From an uncultured Rhodospirillaceae bacterium (GTDB taxonomy: Bacteria > Pseudomonadota > Alphaproteobacteria > MPNO01): a DNA stretch of 7,218 bases. The notes under the pieces were generated by a model. That model searched no databases. It was given only the letters and a program-made list of their open reading frames with translations, and was not told the DNA's origin. A program made the position numbers and the translations under genes. The stretch lies in the NCBI GenBank assembly GCA_937916005.1, contig CALGIA010000494.1:1-7218 (forward strand). Reading direction: 5' to 3'. Shown here in pieces: positions 1 to 6,038 of this stretch; position 1 is the stretch's first letter, and each line of letters starts with the position of its first letter.

Positions 1-1065
1 AATTACGGCTGGTTGATCCGCTATATCCACATGAACGGCGCGTCGGCGTTCTTCATCATCGTTTACATCCATATTTTCCGGGGGCTTTACTACGGATCCT
101 ACAAGGCGCCGCGCGAATTGCTGTGGATGCTGGGCGTTGTCATTCTGCTGATGATGATGGCGACGTCGTTCCTGGGCTACGTTCTCCCCTGGGGGCAGAT
201 GAGCTTCTGGGGCGCAACGGTGATCACCAATCTGTTTTCCGCGATCCCCTTTGTCGGCGATTGGGTCGTGACGCTTCTTTGGGGCGGTTACGCGGTGGAC
301 AACCCCACTTTGAACCGGTTCTTCAGCCTGCATTATCTGGTGCCCTTCCTGTTGGTCGGCGTTGTCGGATTGCATCTGGTGGCATTGCACAAGCATGGCT
401 CCAACAATCCGGTCGGCATCGATCTCAAGGGCAAACAGGACAAGATCCCGTTTCACCCGTACTACACATACAAGGACATGTTCGGGCTTGGCGTGTTCTT
501 CGTGATCTTCGCGGGCTTCGTGTTCTTCGCGCCGAATTTCTTCGGTGAACCGGATAATTACATTCCGGCCAACCCGCTGCTGACGCCGCCGCATATCGTT
601 CCCGAATGGTATTTCCTGCCGTCTTACGCGATTTTGCGGGCGGTGCCGGACAATTTCATCGGCGGCTGGGTGACAAGCTGGATGGGCTTCATCCTGATCG
701 AAGCAAAGCTGGCCGGCGTGATTGCCATGTTCGGCTCCACCCTGATCCTGCTTGTGCTGCCCTGGCTCGACCGGTCACCGGTCAGAAGCGCGCGGTACCG
801 GCCCGTCTACCGGCAGTTCTTCTGGCTGTTCCTGGTTGATTGCGTGGTGCTGGGCTGGATCGGCGCCAATCCCGCAGAAGGAATGTACATCGTGATCGGC
901 CGTATCGCCTCGGCCTATTACTTCGGACATTTCCTGATAATCCTGCCGCTTCTATCGGTGTTTGAGACGCCTAGGCCGTTGCCAGCCAGTATCGGGGAAC
1001 CGGTGCTCAAGGGCGGCGGGCCGGAGCCTACGGGCGCGGCGGCAAAGCCGATGGAGAAAAGCTGA
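1..1065 (+). CDS. petB: Cytochrome b of the bc1 complex (3' part, start outside window)
   Basis: Cytochrome b is the membrane subunit of the ubiquinol:cytochrome c oxidoreductase (bc1, complex III). It carries both b hemes and the quinol sites. The reading frame is open from base 1 (first residues NYGW), so the N-terminal helix A region is missing; 354 residues remain. Two heme-ligand His pairs with the diagnostic 14-residue spacing are visible at window residues 10/24 (helix B) and 111/125 (helix D). The Qo-site PEWY motif is at 201-204. After ILRA comes an insert (VPDNFIGGWVTSWMGF) before KLAGVIAMFGS, as I remember from Rhodobacter-type cytochrome b, followed by WLDRSPVRSARYRP and the last helices. 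The tail after about residue 325 is Gly/Pro/Ala-rich and polar. The stop TGA shares its last base with the petC ATG. The Rieske gene petA would be expected just upstream, outside the window. Identification is secure. A b6/subunit IV split form is excluded because the protein continues through the PEWY half. Confidence 0.98.
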   Translation, partial: NYGWLIRYIHMNGASAFFIIVYIHIFRGLYYGSYKAPRELLWMLGVVILLMMMATSFLGYVLPWGQMSFWGATVITNLFSAIPFVGDWVVTLLWGGYAVDNPTLNRFFSLHYLVPFLLVGVVGLHLVALHKHGSNNPVGIDLKGKQDKIPFHPYYTYKDMFGLGVFFVIFAGFVFFAPNFFGEPDNYIPANPLLTPPHIVPEWYFLPSYAILRAVPDNFIGGWVTSWMGFILIEAKLAGVIAMFGSTLILLVLPWLDRSPVRSARYRPVYRQFFWLFLVDCVVLGWIGANPAEGMYIVIGRIASAYYFGHFLIILPLLSVFETPRPLPASIGEPVLKGGGPEPTGAAAKPMEKS

Positions 1066-1826
1066 TGCGCGCGCTTATCGCCGCCGGCGCGGTCATAGCC
1101 GGTATCGCTCTCTCCGCACCCGCCCTGGCCTCGGGCGATTCAGCCCATGCCCCGGCCAGCAACTGGTCGTTCAACGGATTGTTTGGAACCTTCGACCGGG
1201 GTGCCCTGCAGCGCGGCTTCCAGGTTTATTCCGAGATGTGTTCGGCGTGTCATTCGCTTCGGCTGATGTCCTATCGCAACTTGTCCGATATCGGGTTCAA
1301 GGACGACCAGGTCAAGAAAATCGCCGCGGCGGTTGAGGTCACGGACGGTCCCAACGACGAGGGCGAAATGTTCCAACGACCCGGCCGGCCGAGCGACAGG
1401 TTCAAGTCACCCTTCGCCAACGCCAACGCGGCGCGGGCCGCCAATAATGGCGCGTTTCCGCCTGATCTTACCCTGATGGTCAAGGCGCGGGTCGGTGGCG
1501 CGGATTATCTGCATGCGCTGCTGACCGGTTACCGGGAAGCGCCCAAGAGCTTCAACCTCAGTGAGGGCATGAACTACAACGCCATGTTCCCGGGCCATCA
1601 GATCGCCATGCCGCCGCCGATCAGCGCCGACGGCGTCGAATATGCCGACGGCACCAAGGCGACGGTCGATCAGATGGCGCGCGACGTAACCACCTTCCTG
1701 GCCTGGGCCGCCGAGCCCGAGATGGAAGAACGCAAGCGCCTGGGCGTCAAGGTCATGCTGTTTCTGCTGGTGTTGACCGGCATGCTGTATGCGTTAAAAC
1801 GCAAGGTATGGGCCGATATTCACTAA
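1065..1826 (+). CDS. petC: Cytochrome c1 of the bc1 complex
   Basis: Cytochrome c1 is the heme-c subunit that takes electrons from the Rieske protein and passes them to soluble or membrane cytochrome c on the periplasmic side. The 253-residue protein begins with a Sec signal peptide (hydrophobic 4-20, likely cleavage after A20-L-A22). The heme motif is CSACH (C59, C62, H63), followed by SLRLMSYRNL. NNGAFPPDL at 128-135 is a family signature, and the distal Met ligand is probably M182 in QIAMPPP. A single C-terminal membrane helix (about 227-244) ends in a basic patch (KRK), giving the N-out, C-in topology of the family. Only the two heme cysteines are present in the mature part, so the extra disulfide known from Rhodobacter capsulatus c1 is absent. 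GGAG at 1053-1056 lies 8 bases before the ATG. The start overlaps the petB stop by one base (TGATG), implying translational coupling. Length is normal and there is no sign of damage. Confidence 0.97.
   Translation: MRALIAAGAVIAGIALSAPALASGDSAHAPASNWSFNGLFGTFDRGALQRGFQVYSEMCSACHSLRLMSYRNLSDIGFKDDQVKKIAAAVEVTDGPNDEGEMFQRPGRPSDRFKSPFANANAARAANNGAFPPDLTLMVKARVGGADYLHALLTGYREAPKSFNLSEGMNYNAMFPGHQIAMPPPISADGVEYADGTKATVDQMARDVTTFLAWAAEPEMEERKRLGVKVMLFLLVLTGMLYALKRKVWADIH
1773..1800 (+). promoter_or_regulatory. Candidate sigma70-like promoter for mtnP inside the end of petC
   Basis: TTGACC at 1773-1778 matches the -35 consensus at 5 of 6 bases. TAAAAC at 1795-1800 matches the -10 consensus at 4 of 6, with a 16-base spacer. 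Transcription would begin near 1807 and give a leader of about 110 bases that contains the hairpin at 1873-1902. The -10 lacks the important final T, and the site lies in coding sequence for the cytochrome c1 membrane helix, where such matches can arise by chance. I found no better promoter between petC and mtnP. This is a pattern match only. Confidence 0.28.
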
Positions 1827-1872
1827 TAATTCGTGGCGCGCGCTTGATTAACGCCCGGGAATATCCGACAAC

Positions 1873-1902
1873 ACCGCCGATGCATTTGCATCGGCGGTTT
1901 TT
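1873..1902 (+). terminator. Rho-independent terminator after petC, next to the mtnP ribosome site
   Basis: A perfect 12-base inverted repeat (ACCGCCGATGCA at 1873-1884, TGCATCGGCGGT at 1887-1898) has a two-base spacer, so the real loop is probably the four bases ATTT-like at the tip. It runs into five T residues at 1898-1902. This is a textbook intrinsic terminator for the pet operon, 46 bases after the petC stop. Oddly, the T tract ends only four bases before the mtnP Shine-Dalgarno. mtnP therefore has no room for its own promoter downstream of the hairpin. It must be read through this structure, whether from pet or from a promoter upstream of it. Confidence 0.9.
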
Positions 1903-1905
1903 CGT

Positions 1906-1912
1906 AGGGGAG
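1906..1912 (+). promoter_or_regulatory. Ribosome binding site fixing the mtnP start
   Basis: AGGGGAG is a strong Shine-Dalgarno sequence placed six bases before the ATG at 1919. It decides between this start and an in-frame ATG at 1808, which lies inside petC, has no comparable site, and would add 37 residues unlike the family. Confidence 0.85.
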
Positions 1913-1918
1913 AAATTT

Positions 1919-2806
1919 ATGACCACGCCTGGAACGCCTCCCATCATTGGTATTATCGGCGGTAGCGGCGTCTATGAAATCGATGGGTTGGAAAACACAA
2001 GCTGGATGCGGGTCGAGTCTCCATTCGGCGAACCGTCCGATGAATTGCTGATCGGCGAGCTGGATGGTCAGAAGCTGGTTTTCCTGCCGCGCCATGGTCG
2101 GGGTCACAAGGTACCGCCATCGGAGCTGAATTTCCGGGCCAATATCGACGCCATGAAACGCGCCGGCGTGACCGAGATTATATCGGTCAGTGCGGTCGGC
2201 AGCCTCAAGGAAGAACTCCCGCCCGGGACATTCGTGATCGTTGACCAGTTCATCGACCGGACCTTTGCGCGGGTGAAATCATTTTTCGAATCCGGCCTGG
2301 TCGCCCATGTCTCCATGGCGGACCCGGTCTGTTCACGGCTTGGGGATGCGCTGGAGCAATCGGCTCGGGCGCTCGGGCTCGATGTGGTGCGCGGCGGGAC
2401 ATACATGGTCATGGAGGGCCCGCAATTTTCCACCCGCGCCGAATCCGAACTCTATCGAAGCTGGGGGTGCTCCGTGATCGGCATGACCAACATGCCGGAG
2501 GCCAAGCTCGCCCGCGAGGCCGAAATCTGCTACGCGACCGTCGCCATGGTGACAGATTTTGACTGTTGGCATGAAGACCATGACGACGTGACGGTCGAAT
2601 CCGTGATTGCCGTCCTGTTGGAAAATGCCGACCATGCGCGCGCATTGCTGCGCGCCACGGCGCCGGGGCTCAGCTTGCGTGCGGACTCATGCCCGGCCGG
2701 CTGCCATACCGCGCTCGACAATGCGTTGATCACCGCGCCCGGGGGCAGGGACCCCGCCATTGCCGCGCGGCTAGATGCGGTTGCGGGAAGGGTGCTTGGT
2801 AAATGA
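1919..2806 (+). CDS. mtnP: S-methyl-5'-thioadenosine phosphorylase
   Basis: This cytoplasmic enzyme splits 5'-methylthioadenosine (MTA) with phosphate into adenine and 5-methylthioribose-1-phosphate. It is the first step in disposing of the MTA made by polyamine and other SAM-consuming reactions. The 295-residue protein is close to the usual family length. Family motifs in order are IIGIIGGSGVY near the N-terminus (phosphate loop), PRHGRGH at 57-63, SAVGSLKEE at 91-99, DQFIDRT at 109-115, EGPQFSTRAES at 166-176, MTNMPEAKLAREA at 189-201 and TDFDCW at 212-217. The two Asp of the last motif (D213, D215) correspond to the purine-base-binding residues that mark adenine rather than hypoxanthine/guanine specificity. 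The start at 1919 is chosen for its strong ribosome site and because the family motif begins at residue 9. Its last four bases overlap the mtnA start (ATGA), so the two are translationally coupled. Homologues in other bacteria also accept 5'-deoxyadenosine; this cannot be judged from sequence. Confidence 0.96.
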   Translation: MTTPGTPPIIGIIGGSGVYEIDGLENTSWMRVESPFGEPSDELLIGELDGQKLVFLPRHGRGHKVPPSELNFRANIDAMKRAGVTEIISVSAVGSLKEELPPGTFVIVDQFIDRTFARVKSFFESGLVAHVSMADPVCSRLGDALEQSARALGLDVVRGGTYMVMEGPQFSTRAESELYRSWGCSVIGMTNMPEAKLAREAEICYATVAMVTDFDCWHEDHDDVTVESVIAVLLENADHARALLRATAPGLSLRADSCPAGCHTALDNALITAPGGRDPAIAARLDAVAGRVLGK

Positions 2807-3897
2807 AAGTCGGCGGTGCGCCCTTTCGCACGATCTGGCTTGCCGATGACGGCGAGACGGTGGAGATCATCGACCAGACCCGGCTGCCCCATGCCTTCAC
2901 GACCCTGCGCCTGGAAAGCGTCGACCATGCCGCTCGCGCAATTCGCGATATGGAAGTGCGTGGCGCGCCTCTGATCGGGGCCGCGGCCGCTTACGGCGTG
3001 GCGCTCGCCATGCGGGCCGATACTTCCAATGAGGCGCTGGATCGTGCCTGCGAAAAATTGGCCGCGACCCGTCCGACGGCGATCAATCTGCGCTGGGCGC
3101 TCGACGACATGCGCGGCGTCCTGATCTCGCTAAAGCCGGGACAACGGTGTGATGCCGCCTATTGGCGGGCCGCCGGAATCTGCGACGAGGATGTCGCCAT
3201 CAATCGGGCGATCGGCGAAAACGGGCTGAAATTGATCAGCGATGTCTGGCGGCGTACGGGGGCAACCGTGAATTTGCTTACCCATTGCAATGCCGGCTGG
3301 CTCGCCACGGTGGATTGGGGGACCGCGACCGCTCCTATATACATGGCCCATGATGCGGGCATTCCGGTGCATGTCTGGGTCGATGAAACCCGCCCGCGAA
3401 ATCAGGGCGCCTCGTTGACCGCCTGGGAATTGGGCCAGCACGGCGTCGACCATACGGTGATTGTCGACAATGCCGGCGGGCATCTGATGCAGCATGGCCA
3501 GGTCGACCTTCTGATCACCGGCACCGACCGGACCACGGCGACCGGCGATGTGTGCAACAAGATCGGGACTTATCTGAAGGCGTTGGCGGCCCATGATAAC
3601 GGGGTGCCGTTTTACGTCGGATTGCCCGGCCCGACCATCGACTGGACCCTTTCGGACGGTCGCGATATCCCGATTGAACAGCGCGACACGGCGGAGGTTA
3701 CCGAGATTTCCGGTCTTGCCGGTGATGGTAAAGTGCGGACAGTTACGCTCACGCCGGACGGCAGTGCGGCGGCCAACTTCGCCTTCGACGTGACGCCCGC
3801 GCGGCTTGTCACCGGGCTGATCACCGAACGCGGCATCGCGCCGGCAAGCCGTGACGGGCTTCTCGCTCTGTATCCGGAACGCGCCGCTTCTGCGTAA
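2803..3897 (+). CDS. mtnA: S-methyl-5-thioribose-1-phosphate isomerase
   Basis: MtnA converts the aldose 5-methylthioribose-1-phosphate, the MtnP product, to the ketose 5-methylthioribulose-1-phosphate. It belongs to the family that includes the regulatory eIF2B alpha/beta/delta subunits. The 364-residue length is normal. Visible motifs are MEVRGAPLIGAAAAYGVALA at 50-69, LLTHCNAGWLATVDWGTA at 158-175, HVWVDETRPRNQGASLTAWEL at 190-210, VDNAGGHLM at 221-229 and TGTDRTTATGDVCNKIGTY at 239-257. The expected catalytic pair is present: C162 in THCNAG and D242 in GTDR. These match Cys160/Asp240 of the Bacillus subtilis enzyme and distinguish it from eIF2B proteins. The start overlaps the mtnP stop by four bases, with GGAAGGG about ten bases upstream. 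The loop after D242 (TTATGDVC) differs from the commoner ANGD form. I think this is an alphaproteobacterial variant, but I cannot confirm it without an alignment. Confidence 0.96.
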   Translation: MKVGGAPFRTIWLADDGETVEIIDQTRLPHAFTTLRLESVDHAARAIRDMEVRGAPLIGAAAAYGVALAMRADTSNEALDRACEKLAATRPTAINLRWALDDMRGVLISLKPGQRCDAAYWRAAGICDEDVAINRAIGENGLKLISDVWRRTGATVNLLTHCNAGWLATVDWGTATAPIYMAHDAGIPVHVWVDETRPRNQGASLTAWELGQHGVDHTVIVDNAGGHLMQHGQVDLLITGTDRTTATGDVCNKIGTYLKALAAHDNGVPFYVGLPGPTIDWTLSDGRDIPIEQRDTAEVTEISGLAGDGKVRTVTLTPDGSAAANFAFDVTPARLVTGLITERGIAPASRDGLLALYPERAASA

Positions 3898-3903
3898 TTT
3901 GAC

Positions 3904-3908
3904 GGGGA
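3904..3908 (+). promoter_or_regulatory. Ribosome binding site deciding the aldolase start
   Basis: GGGGA sits six bases before the ATG at 3915. An in-frame TTG at 3909 would directly abut it with no spacer and so is an unlikely start. The ATG gives a 680-residue protein. Confidence 0.7.
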
Positions 3909-3914
3909 TTGAAA

Positions 3915-5957
3915 ATGGATAGCCGATGGACGGGTAACGACGCCCAAGCCATGATCTCGAAATACAAGGACGACGGCGTCGGCAAAGACCTGGCGCTGCG
4001 GGTTTATACCTCGCGTCTGCTGGGCGGCGACCCGCGGCTGGTGCTGCATGGCGGCGGCAATACATCGGTCAAGACCACCGCGCGGGATATTGCCGGCGAC
4101 GAACTCGACGTTCTGTGCGTCAAGGGGTCGGGCTGGGATCTCGGCGATATCGAACCGCCCGGCCTGCCGGCGGTGCGGCTTCATCCGATCCGCGCGCTTG
4201 CGGCGCTTGATGCGTTGTCCGATGAAGACATGGTCAATGTGCAGCGCTCCAATCTCATGGATTCCACCGCGCCGAACCCGTCCGTCGAAACCCTGCTGCA
4301 TGCCTTCCTGCCGCACAAATACGTTGACCATACCCATGCCGACGCGGTGTTGGCATTGACCGATCAGCCCAATGGCGCCGATATCTGCGCCGAGGTCTAT
4401 GGCGATCGCATGGCGCTGGTCCCCTATATCATGCCCGGATTCGCGCTGGCCAAGAGTTGCGGCGAAATTTATGCGGCCAATCCCGGCGTGGATGGCTTGA
4501 TTTTGCTGAAGCACGGCATATTCACCTTCGGCGAGACGGCGCAGGAAGCCTATGAACGCATGATCGAAATGGTGAGTCTGGCCGAAGCACGGCTTGCCTC
4601 GGCCTCATCGAAAATATTCGTGTCGACCAAAATTGGCGGCGAGGTGGCCGCTGCGGCGGATTTCATGCCGGTCTTGCGTGGCCTGGTCGCGGGCCCGTCC
4701 GATGCGCCGAAACGTCTGATCCTGGATCACCGCAATTCGGATGCGGCCATGGCCTTCGTCAATGGCGACGACATCGCGCGCTATGCCCAGGCCGGTCCGG
4801 TAACGCCGGACCACGTCATTCGCACCAAGCCCTGGCCCCTGATCATTCCGACTCCTCGCCCCGGCGCGCTGGATGAATTTCGCGCCGGCGTGACCAAGGC
4901 GCTGCGGGACTATGAAAATGCCTATAACGCCTATTTCCAACGACATAACGCCAATCAGACGGTCCCGAAAATCGTCCTCGATCCGATCCCGCGAGTGATT
5001 CTGGTTCCGGGTGTTGGTTTGTTCGGGCTGGGCGCATCGGCCAAGGCCGCTTCCATTGCCGCCGATCTGGCGGAAACCACCGCGCGGGTTGTTGGGCAGT
5101 CGGAAAAGCTGGGCCGGTTTGAAAGCATTCCCGAGGCCGATGTTTTTGATGTGGAATACTGGTCGCTGGAACAGGCCAAGCTCGGCAAGGGGGCTGAAAA
5201 GCCGCTTGCCCGCCAGGTGGTTGCGGTGACGGGCGGCGCATCGGGTATCGGGTTGGCGACCGCGCGCGCCTTTCTGGCTCAGGGCGCCGAAGTCGTGGTC
5301 CTCGACCGGGATGCACGGGCGGCGTCTGATGTGGCGTCGGAACTCGGATGCGTTTCGCTGGAATGCGACGTGACTGAACCGGAGTCCGTCAACCGGGCCT
5401 TTGCCCGTATCGCGGAAATATTCGGCGGCGTGGATATGGCTGTCTCAAACGCCGGGGCGGCGTGGAGCGGGCGGATCGGCGAGGTGTCGGAAGAAATTCT
5501 GCGCGAGAGTTTCGAGCTTAATTTTTATGGCCATCAACGGGTGGCCCAGGCGGCGGTGCGCATCATGCGGGCCCAGGGAACCGGTGGCGCGCTGTTGTTC
5601 AACACATCCAAACAGGCGATCAATCCGGGCCCGGATTTCGGCCCCTATGGGCTGCCCAAGGCGGCGACATTATTCCTGATGCGGCAATATGCGCTCGACC
5701 ATGGCGCCGACGGCATCCGGTCCAATGCCGTGAATGCAGACCGGATCCGGACCGGTCTGTTGAACGATGACATGATTTCCGAGCGCTCGGCGGCGCGCGG
5801 CCTCAGCGAGTCCGATTACATGTCGGGCAATCTGTTGGGACGCGAGGTCACCGCCGATGATGTGGCTCAGGCCTTTGTCAGTCTGGCCCTGGCGGAAAAA
5901 ACCACCGGCGCCGTGCTGACCGTCGATGGCGGAAACATTGCGGCTGCCCTGAGATAA
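3915..5957 (+). CDS. Bifunctional class II aldolase / short-chain dehydrogenase, probable (methylthio/deoxy)ribulose-1-phosphate aldolase
   Basis: This is a two-domain cytoplasmic enzyme. Residues about 20-230 form a RhaD/FucA-type zinc aldolase. It shows HGGGNTS at 45-51 (phosphate binding), VKGSGWD at 69-75, the catalytic Glu probably E125, and zinc ligands H139, H141 (DHTHAD) and H200 (LLKHG). A linker of about 200 residues follows. From about 434 comes an NAD(P)-binding short-chain dehydrogenase with TGGASGIG at 439-446, D464 after strand 2 (favours NAD over NADP), SNAG at 511-514, catalytic S565, Y578 and K582, and the ending VDGG. All catalytic residues of both halves appear intact. Such fusions are usually annotated as rhamnulose-1-phosphate aldolase/lactaldehyde dehydrogenase. 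Here no rhamnose gene is visible, and the gene follows mtnA by 17 bases. I therefore infer cleavage of 5-methylthioribulose-1-phosphate and/or 5-deoxyribulose-1-phosphate to DHAP plus methylthioacetaldehyde or acetaldehyde. The second domain would then reduce or oxidise the aldehyde. The family is certain; the substrate is inferred. Confidence 0.9.
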   Translation: MDSRWTGNDAQAMISKYKDDGVGKDLALRVYTSRLLGGDPRLVLHGGGNTSVKTTARDIAGDELDVLCVKGSGWDLGDIEPPGLPAVRLHPIRALAALDALSDEDMVNVQRSNLMDSTAPNPSVETLLHAFLPHKYVDHTHADAVLALTDQPNGADICAEVYGDRMALVPYIMPGFALAKSCGEIYAANPGVDGLILLKHGIFTFGETAQEAYERMIEMVSLAEARLASASSKIFVSTKIGGEVAAAADFMPVLRGLVAGPSDAPKRLILDHRNSDAAMAFVNGDDIARYAQAGPVTPDHVIRTKPWPLIIPTPRPGALDEFRAGVTKALRDYENAYNAYFQRHNANQTVPKIVLDPIPRVILVPGVGLFGLGASAKAASIAADLAETTARVVGQSEKLGRFESIPEADVFDVEYWSLEQAKLGKGAEKPLARQVVAVTGGASGIGLATARAFLAQGAEVVVLDRDARAASDVASELGCVSLECDVTEPESVNRAFARIAEIFGGVDMAVSNAGAAWSGRIGEVSEEILRESFELNFYGHQRVAQAAVRIMRAQGTGGALLFNTSKQAINPGPDFGPYGLPKAATLFLMRQYALDHGADGIRSNAVNADRIRTGLLNDDMISERSAARGLSESDYMSGNLLGREVTADDVAQAFVSLALAEKTTGAVLTVDGGNIAAALR

Positions 5958-5960
5958 ACA

Positions 5961-6006
5961 AAACCCCTTCCCGGAATTCCAGGCCCGGAATTCCAGTAAG
6001 GGGTTT
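5961..6006. terminator. Bidirectional two-part terminator between convergent genes
   Basis: An outer nine-base stem (AAACCCCTT at 5961-5969 with AAGGGGTTT at 5998-6006) encloses an inner eight-base stem (GGAATTCC at 5973-5980 with the identical palindrome at 5987-5994). The loop is six bases and the internal loop between the stems is short. On the plus strand the stem runs into TTTGTCTCATCTTTT. On the minus strand it runs into TTTTGTTT. It begins four bases after the aldolase stop and lies 33 bases beyond the end of the minus-strand hydrolase gene, so it probably ends transcription of both units. Confidence 0.82.
5971..5994. repeat. Paired palindromic decamer CCGGAATTCC
   Basis: The decamer CCGGAATTCC occurs twice, at 5971-5980 and 5985-5994, separated by AGGC. 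Each copy contains the self-complementary octamer GGAATTCC, so the copies are at once a direct repeat and an inverted repeat. They can pair with each other as the inner stem of the terminator. I see no further copies in the window. Confidence 0.85.
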
Positions 6007-6038
6007 GTCTCATCTTTTCCAGCTCTGGAGAAAGGCGA

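Noticed and set aside
1065..1826. Frameshift or domain loss in cytochrome c1 because the second disulfide pair is absent.
   Set aside because: All core motifs, the Met ligand, the anchor helix and the length are present; many c1 proteins lack that disulfide.
1808..1918. Longer in-frame N-terminus for mtnP from an ATG at 1808.
   Set aside because: It starts inside petC, runs through the terminator hairpin, encodes 37 residues unlike the family, and lacks a ribosome site; the ATG at 1919 has a strong one.
1827..1918. A SAM- or SAH-type riboswitch in the mtnP leader.
   Set aside because: Only a simple hairpin with a T tract is visible; I could not find the conserved bases or pseudoknot of the SAM-I, SAM-II or SAH classes.
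3130..4065. Long minus-strand open frame (311 codons) opposite mtnA and the start of the aldolase gene.
   Set aside because: The frame is antisense to two clear genes, rich in Arg, Gly and Pro as expected of a shadow in GC-rich DNA, with no recognisable motif.
3612..4514. Long minus-strand open frame (300 codons) opposite mtnA and the aldolase domain.
   Set aside because: It overlaps the previous shadow, has no domain, and its apparent codon pattern follows that of the sense genes.
3915..5957. Straight annotation of the fusion as rhamnose catabolism (rhamnulose-1-phosphate aldolase / lactaldehyde dehydrogenase).
   Set aside because: Homology alone fits, but no rhamnose isomerase, kinase, transporter or regulator is near, while mtnP and mtnA are directly upstream. 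I kept it as an alternative only.
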